In this document: in pieces, positions 1 to 5,647 of the stretch | Position numbering within the stretch: position 1 is the first letter of the stretch | Layout of the letters: each line of letters starts with the position of its first letter | DNA from: an uncultured Clostridia bacterium | GTDB taxonomy: Bacteria > Bacillota > Clostridia > UBA1381 | Assembly (NCBI GenBank): GCA_944391255.1 | Contig: CALXSW010000195.1 | Location: 1-8,952 of the forward strand | Reading direction: 5' to 3' | DNA: 8,952 nt | Made by a program: the position numbers and the translations under genes | The notes under the pieces: generated by a model | Databases searched by the model: none | The model's input: only the letters and a program-made list of their open reading frames with translations | What the model was told of the DNA's origin: nothing

Positions 1-2
1 AT

Positions 3-1190
3 TTGCCAGAGCAGGCGGTTGTAGGGACCGTTTCACGAGTTAACAACTATATAAAACGCTTGCTTGACAGCAAGCCTGTTTTAAATAATCTCTGGGTGAA
101 AGGCGAGATATCTAATTTTAAGCGCCATTCATCGGGGCATATATATCTTACGCTAAAAGACGAATTAAGTGTGCTTAAAGCCGTAATGTTTAGAGGCGCC
201 GCTGCCGGACTTGCGTTTACTCCGTCGGACGGTATGAAGGTTATGGCGCGCGGCAGAGTCGGCGTTTACGAAGCGGGCGGAGCATATCAGTTGTATATAG
301 AGGAAATGATCCCTGACGGAGTCGGCTCGCTTTATATGGAATTTGAAAGGTTAAAAAAGCAGCTCGCATCAGAGGGACTTTTTGACAATAGATTTAAAAA
401 GCCGATCCCATTATACCCAAAAAGAATAGGCGTCGTCACAGCGCCTACAGGAGCGGCTGTTCGTGATATAATAAATGTAGCTACAAGACGCTTTCCGCTT
501 GCTGAAATAGTGGTATATCCGGCGCTCGTCCAGGGAGCCGGAGCAAAAGAAAGTATTGTAAAAGCAATAGAATATTTTAATGAAGCGATGAGTGTTGATA
601 CGCTTATAGTTGGAAGAGGCGGCGGAAGTATAGAGGATCTCTGGGCTTTTAATGAGGAATGTGTTGCGCGTGCAATATTTGCGTCACGTATACCTATAAT
701 ATCGGCTGTAGGACATGAAACGGACACGACTATAGCTGACTATGTGGCTGACCTGAGAGCGCCTACTCCATCGGCGGCTGCCGAAGAAAGCGTACCGTCG
801 TCAATAGAGCTTTCAAGACTGCTGATATTGACTCAGAACAGAATGCTTACGTCACTCCAAAACAGGATAAATTCTCAAAGAATACATTTAAAGCGTCTTA
901 GAATCCGCGATCCAAAGGATAAGATCAATGAGCTGTCACAGAAGCTTGACAACAGGGTAAATAGAATGGAAAATGCGTATAAGCTTACCCTGAGCGGGAA
1001 AGGAAAAAAACTTGGCGAACTGTGCGGAAAGCTCGACGCGCTTAGTCCGCTGCGCACATTGTCACGAGGCTATTCTATACCTGTAAAAGAAGATGGAAGT
1101 GTTTTGAGAAGTACGGAAGAATTTTCACCGGGCATGGAATTTGATCTTAAACTTCGTGACGGAGACGTCAGATGTATTACGAAAGGGTGA
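3..1190 (+). CDS. xseA: Exodeoxyribonuclease VII large subunit
   Basis: Large, catalytic subunit of exonuclease VII, which with several XseB subunits degrades single-stranded DNA from both ends in the cytoplasm, in repair and recombination. An N-terminal OB-fold region (about residues 8-100) contains NNLWVKGEISNFKRHSSGHIYLTLKD, split here as NLWVKGEISNFK and HSSGHIYLTLKD. The nuclease domain follows, with GVVTAPTGAAVRDI (143-156), VGRGGGSIEDLWAFNEE (203-219) and AVGHETDTTIADYVADLRAP (235-254), all family hallmarks. Residues 270-350 are helical and charge-rich, as expected for the coiled-coil part that binds XseB. The full length of about 395 residues is close to the family norm of 400-450. 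The only start in the window is TTG at position 3, so the true start may lie just upstream and I treat the 5' end as uncertain. The stop is followed 9 bases later by xseB, whose ribosome binding site overlaps the end of this gene. Confidence 0.97.
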   Translation: MPEQAVVGTVSRVNNYIKRLLDSKPVLNNLWVKGEISNFKRHSSGHIYLTLKDELSVLKAVMFRGAAAGLAFTPSDGMKVMARGRVGVYEAGGAYQLYIEEMIPDGVGSLYMEFERLKKQLASEGLFDNRFKKPIPLYPKRIGVVTAPTGAAVRDIINVATRRFPLAEIVVYPALVQGAGAKESIVKAIEYFNEAMSVDTLIVGRGGGSIEDLWAFNEECVARAIFASRIPIISAVGHETDTTIADYVADLRAPTPSAAAEESVPSSIELSRLLILTQNRMLTSLQNRINSQRIHLKRLRIRDPKDKINELSQKLDNRVNRMENAYKLTLSGKGKKLGELCGKLDALSPLRTLSRGYSIPVKEDGSVLRSTEEFSPGMEFDLKLRDGDVRCITKG

Positions 1191-1199
1191 ATCATAAAA

Positions 1200-1427
1200 A
1201 TGGCTGCAAAAACATTTGAAGAATCAATGCTTGAGCTCGAAAAAGTCGTTTCAAAGCTTGAAAGCGGAGATATAACGCTTGATGAATCGCTTAAGCTGTT
1301 TGAAAAAGGTATCAAGCTTTCAAAAAATTGTCAGAAAATGCTTGATGAAGCTGAAAAGAAAGTAAAAATATTGACAGCCTCCGATGATGGAAGTATGGAG
1401 GAGAAAGATTTTGAGGTTCAGGAATGA
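1200..1427 (+). CDS. xseB: Exodeoxyribonuclease VII small subunit
   Basis: Small helical subunit of exonuclease VII (75 residues, the usual size), which binds the coiled-coil region of XseA and is needed for a stable enzyme. The family signature is clear: FEESMLELEKVVSKLESGD followed by LDESLKLFEKGIKLSKNCQKML and a closing DEAEKKVKIL helix; the protein is essentially two amphipathic helices with an acidic tail (residues 60-75). The ATG at 1200 has a good ribosome binding site, AAAGGGTGA at 1182-1190, that overlaps the xseA stop codon. The gene ends in ATGA, sharing four bases with the start of the prenyl synthase gene, which suggests translational coupling. Confidence 0.96.
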   Translation: MAAKTFEESMLELEKVVSKLESGDITLDESLKLFEKGIKLSKNCQKMLDEAEKKVKILTASDDGSMEEKDFEVQE

Positions 1428-2299
1428 AGACTGAATTAAAAAAGAGAATAGAAGTTATAGAAGAATCGCTCAACAAATTTTTACCGGCTTGCGACAATCC
1501 GCAGCGTATAATATATGACGCTATGAGATACAGTCTGTTTGCGGGCGGCAAAAGACTTCGTCCTATACTGATGTGGGAAACAGCGCGCATGTGCGGCGGT
1601 GATTGGAAGGACGTTGAGCCATTTGCCTGCGCTATGGAAATGATCCATACATACTCATTGATACATGATGATCTGCCGGCGATGGATAATGATGATCTTA
1701 GACGCGGTATGCCTACAAACCATATAAAGTTTGGCGAGGCACATGCGATTTTAGCCGGTGACGCGCTTCTTAATAAGGCATTTGAGATAACATCAGAATA
1801 TAAATATACAAATCCGGAGAGAGCGCTTAGGGCTATGGCGGTCCTGGCTAAATCAAGCGGTACAGAGGGTATGATAGGCGGTCAGGTCGTGGATCTTGAT
1901 GCTGAAGGCAGAGAGATCAGTCTTGACGAGCTCAAATATATACATCTTTTAAAGACAGGCGCAATTATAAGAAGCTCATGCGTGATAGGCGCTGTTATGG
2001 CAGGCGCGGATGAGGACAGCATCAATGCTGTAGACGAGTATGCGAGAAATCTTGGGGTGGCATTCCAGATACGCGATGATATCCTCGATGTGATAGGAAC
2101 TGCAAAGGAGCTTGGTAAGCCTATAGGCTCTGATGAAAAGAGCGAGAAAAATACCTATGTTTCTCTGTGCGGAATTGATGGATCGAAAAAACTTGTAACT
2201 GAATTTTCGTTAAAAGCAAAAAAAGCGCTTGACAGATTTGGAGAAAAAGCCGGATTCTTACTGAAATTGACAGATTATCTTGTTGATAGAAATAAATAA
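1424..2299 (+). CDS. ispA: Polyprenyl (farnesyl/geranyl) diphosphate synthase
   Basis: Class I trans-isoprenyl diphosphate synthase that condenses isopentenyl diphosphate with allylic diphosphates, most likely making farnesyl diphosphate (C15) for undecaprenyl phosphate and quinone-type lipids. The 291-residue length fits bacterial FPP synthases. The first aspartate-rich motif is D82-D83-L-P-A-M-D88, the bacterial form with a two-residue insertion, followed by DDLRRGMPTNH. The second is D218-D219-I-L-D222 in FQIRDDILDVIG, followed by GKPIGSDEKSEKNTY. The IPP-binding GGKRLRP (about 42-48) and the KTGAIIRSS helix are also present. The start overlaps xseB by 4 bases and has a GAGG ribosome binding site at 1413-1416, inside xseB. 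The exact chain length (C10, C15 or C20) cannot be read with certainty; the xseA-xseB-ispA order is the usual Firmicute arrangement and favours FPP synthase. Confidence 0.94.
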   Translation: MKTELKKRIEVIEESLNKFLPACDNPQRIIYDAMRYSLFAGGKRLRPILMWETARMCGGDWKDVEPFACAMEMIHTYSLIHDDLPAMDNDDLRRGMPTNHIKFGEAHAILAGDALLNKAFEITSEYKYTNPERALRAMAVLAKSSGTEGMIGGQVVDLDAEGREISLDELKYIHLLKTGAIIRSSCVIGAVMAGADEDSINAVDEYARNLGVAFQIRDDILDVIGTAKELGKPIGSDEKSEKNTYVSLCGIDGSKKLVTEFSLKAKKALDRFGEKAGFLLKLTDYLVDRNK

Positions 2300-2313
2300 A
2301 TTAGGGTGATTTA

Positions 2314-2763
2314 ATGAATTATATATTGCAAATTATTCAGAATGAAGTTGTTCAGACCTCGGTCATATCATGGTTTGTAGCGCAAATGCTAAAGGTCCTG
2401 ATCGTTCTGATAATAGATAAGCGTCTTGATTTTACAAGAATAACAGGTTCGGGTGGCATGCCGAGTTCACATTCATCTTTTACCGTATCTCTCGCATGCG
2501 CGTGCGGATTTGTGGAGGGGTTTGACAGTGTTGTATTCGCTCTTTCTGCTGCGTTCGCTCTTGTTGTAATGTATGACGCGGCAGGCGTAAGACGTGCTGC
2601 AGGACATCAGGCGGCTGTTCTCAATCAGATAATAGCAAAAGTCGGTAAAGAGGATATTGCCGTTACAGGAAAAAAATTGAAAGAGCTTCTTGGACATACT
2701 CCTGTGGAGGTTTTGGCTGGTGCTATATTGGGCGTTATAATTTCTATCATACGTTTTATGTAA
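2314..2763 (+). CDS. YuiD/DivPAP2 family membrane protein (divergent PAP2, DUF212)
   Basis: Small integral membrane protein of 149 residues, usual for the divergent PAP2 (acid phosphatase/vanadium haloperoxidase-related) family. Visible signatures are GSGGMPSSHSSFTVSLA (45-61), which carries the PSSH form of the PAP2 motif, and MYDAAGVRRAAGHQAAVLNQ (86-105), which supplies the Arg and His of the later PAP2 motifs. Hydrophobic segments fall at about 16-34, 54-70, 72-88 and 132-148, giving about four membrane spans. The family role is not firmly established; a lipid phosphate phosphatase is a reasonable guess, and the position right after a prenyl diphosphate synthase hints at polyprenyl (di)phosphate as substrate, which is inference. 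It lies 14 bases after the prenyl synthase stop, with ribosome binding site AGGGTGAT at 2303-2310. It ends the first operon. No terminator is visible between its stop and the next promoter. Confidence 0.9.
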   Translation: MNYILQIIQNEVVQTSVISWFVAQMLKVLIVLIIDKRLDFTRITGSGGMPSSHSSFTVSLACACGFVEGFDSVVFALSAAFALVVMYDAAGVRRAAGHQAAVLNQIIAKVGKEDIAVTGKKLKELLGHTPVEVLAGAILGVIISIIRFM

Positions 2764-2778
2764 ATTTTTTGTTTTGTA

Positions 2779-2807
2779 TTGACAAATCAAAGGTTATGTG
2801 GTAGAAT
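2779..2807 (+). promoter_or_regulatory. Sigma-A type promoter of the thrS T-box leader
   Basis: A perfect TTGACA -35 box (2779-2784) and a TAGAAT -10 box (2802-2807) are separated by exactly 17 bases. Transcription should start near 2814, just ahead of the T-box leader. It begins only 16 bases after the stop codon of the upstream membrane protein gene. Confidence 0.88.
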
Positions 2808-2813
2808 ACTTAT

Positions 2814-3080
2814 GAATTGAATAAATGCGATGATAAAGACAGTAGCCTTTGCAAGCGCGGTGAAAGAGAGGGAGTATCGTGGCTGGAAGTATTCCTGATC
2901 GCCGCAGAGGTGAACACCACTTTTGAGCTGTGGCGGAACGGGCGTTGCCTTAGTAAATCCACCGTGATTCTGCGTTAATGAAATCTATTGAGTGACGGCT
3001 TTGCGCCGTAATCAGGATGGAACCGTGTAAGAAAATGCACTCCTGAGCGAATACTTCTGTATTTGCCGGGAGTTTTTTTT
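2814..3080 (+). promoter_or_regulatory. T-box riboswitch, threonine specific, upstream of thrS
   Basis: Leader RNA that senses the charging state of tRNA-Thr and controls thrS by transcription antitermination. Stem I spans about 2838-2932, with a base pairing ACAG (2839-2842) to CTGT (2928-2931) and an AGAGAG element at 2865-2870. The specifier loop reads GTGAAC-ACC-AC; the ACC codon at 2916-2918 is a threonine codon followed by the usual purine. A small stem III (ACGGC 2995-2999 with GCCGT 3005-3009) comes next. The antiterminator pairs TCAGGA (3012-3017) with TCCTGA (3041-3046) and GTG (3025-3027) with CAC (3038-3040), leaving the classic seven-base bulge TGGAACC (3018-3024). The TGGA in it would pair with a tRNA ending UCCA. 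The antiterminator's 3' strand is also the 5' arm of the terminator, so the two folds exclude each other. Distal stem I details are approximate. Confidence 0.93.
3039..3080 (+). terminator. T-box intrinsic terminator (attenuator) before thrS
   Basis: The stem forms from ACTCCTG (3039-3045) with CGGGAGT (3067-3073) and, past a small internal loop, CGAATAC (3048-3054) with GTATTTG (3059-3065) around a TTCT loop. It is followed by a run of eight T at 3073-3080. Its 5' arm overlaps the 3' arm of the antiterminator. When tRNA-Thr is charged this stem should form and stop transcription 61 bases before the thrS start. Confidence 0.9.
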
Positions 3081-3141
3081 GCATAAAGCTCCGGCACAAT
3101 ACTAATACACTCATAAGACATACAGAAAGGAAGAAAAAACA

Positions 3142-4896
3142 ATGTCAGTTGAAATGAATGAATTGCAAACACTGCGCCACTCAGCATCACATGTTCTTGC
3201 GCAGGCGGTAAAAAGACTTTTCCCGGAGGCAAAGCTTGCTATAGGTCCGGCAATAGACACGGGCTTTTACTATGATTTTGATGTAGAAACACCTTTTTCA
3301 AGAGATGATCTTGACGCTCTTGAAAAGGAAATGAAAAAAATAGCTAAAGAAAATCTCAAGATAGAGAGATTTGAGCTGCCGAGAAATGAAGCTCTTGAGC
3401 TTATGAAGGATGAGCCTTACAAGGTAGAGCTTATAAATGAATTACCTGAAGATGAGGTGATCTCTTTCTATAAGCAGGGCGAGTTTACAGATCTTTGCGC
3501 AGGACCTCATGTAAGATACACTTCAAAGGTAAAGGCTTTTAAGCTTTTGTCAGCTACAGGAGCGTACTGGAGAGGTGACGAGCATAACAAGATGCTCACA
3601 CGTATTTACGGAACTGCATTTACAAATAAAGATGATCTTGAAGCACATCTTGAGCAGCTTGAAGAAGCAAAAAAGCGTGATCACAACAAGCTTGGCAGAG
3701 AGCTTGAATTATTTACAACATCAGACCTTATCGGTCAGGGACTCCCTATAATGCTGCCTAAGGGAGCGAGAATGATCCAGATACTTCAGAGATTCGTAGA
3801 AGATGAGGAACAGAAGCGTGGATGGCAGCTTACAAAAACACCTCTCATGGCGAAGAGCGATCTTTACAAGCTTTCAGGCCATTGGGATCATTACAAAGAG
3901 GGAATGTTCGTTTTGGGCGATGAAGAAAAGGATAACGAAGTATTCGCGCTCCGTCCTATGACTTGTCCTTTCCAGTATCAGGCTTATCTTAACAGAGGCC
4001 GCTCATACAGAGATCTGCCTATGCGTCTTAATGAAACATCTACATTGTTCAGAAATGAAGCGTCAGGCGAAATGCACGGTCTTATAAGAGTAAGACAGTT
4101 TACTATTTCAGAGGGACACCTTATGTGTACACCTGAGCAGCTCGAGGACGAGTTCCGTGGCTGTCTGGAGCTTGCAAAATATATGCTTGAAACTCTTGGT
4201 CTTTATGAAGATGTGTCTTTCAGATTCTCACAGTGGGATCCTGAGGATAAGGAGAAATATATCGGAACTCCAGAACAGTGGGAAGAGGCTCAGACATGTA
4301 TGAAGAATATTCTTGATGATCTGGGACTTGAATATAAGATAGGTATAGGTGAAGCCGCTTTCTATGGCCCTAAGCTTGACATCCAGATAAAGAATGTTCA
4401 CGGCAAGGAAGATACTCTTATCACTATCCAGATAGATCAGCTGCTTGCAGAAAAATTCGGCATGGAATATGTTGACAGAGATGGTAAGAAGAAGAATCCA
4501 TATATCATTCACAGAACATCGCTCGGCTGTTATGAAAGAACGCTTGCGCTGCTCATAGAAAAGTATGCCGGCGCGTTCCCAGCTTGGCTTGCTCCGGTTC
4601 AGGTTAAGATATTGCCTATAGCAGACAGACATCTTGATTACGCGTATGAAGTTAAGAAAAAGCTTGCAGACAGCGGCATTATAAGAGTTGAGATCGATGA
4701 CAGAAGCGAGAAGCTCGGATTTAAGCTGCGCGAGGCACAGCTTGAAAAAGTTCCTTATATGCTTGTTATCGGTGATAAGGATATCGAAAACGGAGCTGTT
4801 TCGGTTCGTTCACATAAAGAAGGCGAAAAGGGCAGCATGGCAGTCGATGAATTTGTAAAGATGATAGTTGAGGAAGTAGAAACAAAGAAGAGATGA
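3142..4896 (+). CDS. thrS: Threonyl-tRNA synthetase lacking the TGS domain
   Basis: Class II synthetase that attaches threonine to tRNA-Thr in the cytoplasm and edits mischarged Ser-tRNA-Thr. At 584 residues it is about 60 shorter than E. coli ThrRS because the N-terminal TGS domain is absent: the protein starts directly at the editing domain with LRHSASHVLAQAV. Editing-site residues are intact: H13-xxx-H17 and C119-AGP-H123. The catalytic core (about 195-480) has the three zinc ligands C275, H326 and H457, with the 51-residue spacing of the first two matching E. coli C334/H385. Motif 2 is LFRNEASGEMHG with R304; motif 3 is GCYERTLALLIE. The anticodon-binding domain occupies about 485-580 (PVQVKILPI through VPYMLVIGDKDIENG). 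The start has ribosome binding site AAGGAAG at 3127-3133, 8 bases away, and the T-box terminator leaves no room for a TGS domain upstream. The gene stands alone between the T-box and its own terminator. Confidence 0.97.
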   Translation: MSVEMNELQTLRHSASHVLAQAVKRLFPEAKLAIGPAIDTGFYYDFDVETPFSRDDLDALEKEMKKIAKENLKIERFELPRNEALELMKDEPYKVELINELPEDEVISFYKQGEFTDLCAGPHVRYTSKVKAFKLLSATGAYWRGDEHNKMLTRIYGTAFTNKDDLEAHLEQLEEAKKRDHNKLGRELELFTTSDLIGQGLPIMLPKGARMIQILQRFVEDEEQKRGWQLTKTPLMAKSDLYKLSGHWDHYKEGMFVLGDEEKDNEVFALRPMTCPFQYQAYLNRGRSYRDLPMRLNETSTLFRNEASGEMHGLIRVRQFTISEGHLMCTPEQLEDEFRGCLELAKYMLETLGLYEDVSFRFSQWDPEDKEKYIGTPEQWEEAQTCMKNILDDLGLEYKIGIGEAAFYGPKLDIQIKNVHGKEDTLITIQIDQLLAEKFGMEYVDRDGKKKNPYIIHRTSLGCYERTLALLIEKYAGAFPAWLAPVQVKILPIADRHLDYAYEVKKKLADSGIIRVEIDDRSEKLGFKLREAQLEKVPYMLVIGDKDIENGAVSVRSHKEGEKGSMAVDEFVKMIVEEVETKKR

Positions 4897-4911
4897 TCAT
4901 TTTGCAAAGAC

Positions 4912-4946
4912 AATCTAAAAAGAGGGCATTGCCCTCTTTTTAGATT
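4912..4946 (+). terminator. Intrinsic terminator after thrS
   Basis: A perfect 16-bp stem (4912-4927 with 4931-4946) closes a three-base ATT loop. The core is GAGGGC/GCCCTC, with a run of five A on the 5' arm and five T on the 3' arm. It lies 15 bases after the thrS stop. Because the A and T runs are symmetric it could work in both directions, although there is no minus-strand gene that needs it here. Confidence 0.88.
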
Positions 4947-4995
4947 ATCACGTAAAATCCCGTATTTACATAGTATATAAATACGGGGGGTGATA
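4946..4995 (+). promoter_or_regulatory. Nested inverted repeat covering the yunB ribosome binding site
   Basis: A perfect 10-bp inverted repeat, CCCGTATTTA (4959-4968) and TAAATACGGG (4978-4987), has a 9-base spacer CATAGTATA. Outside it, TATCAC (4946-4951) can pair with GTGATA (4990-4995). Together the 3' arms cover nearly all of the yunB Shine-Dalgarno stretch GGGGGGTGAT (4985-4994). As RNA this would hide the ribosome binding site; as DNA the 10-bp palindrome could be a protein operator. No promoter can be assigned with confidence between the thrS terminator and yunB: the spacer contains a CATA that resembles a sporulation sigma-E -10 box but without a properly spaced -35. The sequence structure is certain; the function is not. 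Confidence 0.5.
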
Positions 4996-4997
4996 TT

Positions 4998-5642
4998 ATG
5001 CGTCTTGGAATGAAAAGAAAAAAGAAAAAAATGTTTTTTGCATTTATAATATTTTTTATTACAGGTGCAATAATATCATCAAACATATTTTTGAAAAGAG
5101 CAGAGCCTGCTTTTGTAGCGCAAACATCAAATTATTCAAACACCGCTTTTACAGACCTTGTAAATAAATGCGTGTTGAATCTTACGGATAAGGGATATTT
5201 TTCGGATTTGTTCATCAGAGAAAAAAATCAAGGAGAAACGATAACAAATCTCAATATGGATACCGTAAAAATGAACCGGCTTATATCCACACTTCTTATA
5301 GATATCCAAAACGCGTTAAACGCCGATTATCCGGCATATGTGAGTGTTCCACTCGGCTCTCTTTCTAAGTATAAGGTGCTTTCATCTCTGGGACCTATAT
5401 TAAAATTCAAGGTCATTCCGATAAGCGTTGTAAATTCTACGCTTGATGAGGAATTTGAATCAGCTGGAATAAACCAGGTGCGGCACAGAATATACCTTGA
5501 TCTTACAGTTGAAATGCTATATTCCGGATATACTATGCACGAAACGGAACTTATAGAAATGTCAGTACCGCTCGCCGAAACTGTTGTTATGGGTGAAGTG
5601 CCGCAATATTACGGAATAATAGATGATATAAATAATCAGTGA
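4998..5642 (+). CDS. yunB: Sporulation protein YunB
   Basis: Member of the YunB family, proteins of spore-forming Firmicutes that in Bacillus subtilis are made in the mother cell under sigma-E and contribute to spore formation; the molecular activity is not known. The 214-residue protein starts with a lysine-rich stretch (KRKKKK, 6-11) and a single membrane segment (about 12-30), so most of it should face outward or the intermembrane space of the forespore. Family signatures follow: AEPAF (35-39), MDTVKMNRL (87-95), VSVPLGSL (115-122), SLGPILKFKVIPI (130-142), GINQVRHRIYLDLTVEM (157-173) and VPLAETVVMGEVPQYYG (190-206). The start at 4998 has a strong G-rich ribosome binding site (4985-4994); the in-frame ATG four codons later is less well placed. 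ligA begins 5 bases after the stop, so the two are probably one transcript. Confidence 0.92.
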   Translation: MRLGMKRKKKKMFFAFIIFFITGAIISSNIFLKRAEPAFVAQTSNYSNTAFTDLVNKCVLNLTDKGYFSDLFIREKNQGETITNLNMDTVKMNRLISTLLIDIQNALNADYPAYVSVPLGSLSKYKVLSSLGPILKFKVIPISVVNSTLDEEFESAGINQVRHRIYLDLTVEMLYSGYTMHETELIEMSVPLAETVVMGEVPQYYGIIDDINNQ

Positions 5643-5647
5643 GGTAA

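Noticed and set aside
332..727. 131-residue minus-strand open frame inside xseA
   Set aside because: It lies wholly inside a clear xseA, has no family resemblance or ribosome binding site, and is Ser/Ile-rich as antisense frames are.
2975..3232. 85-residue minus-strand open frame over the T-box and thrS start
   Set aside because: It covers a structured RNA leader and the thrS start; no sign of real coding.
4228..4632. 134-residue minus-strand open frame inside thrS
   Set aside because: Antisense shadow of highly conserved ThrRS sequence; no recognisable motif.
4952..4976. Sigma-E promoter for yunB (GTAAAAT and CATAGTAT)
   Set aside because: The elements look similar to the sigma-E boxes but the spacing is about 10 bases, too short, so I do not call it.
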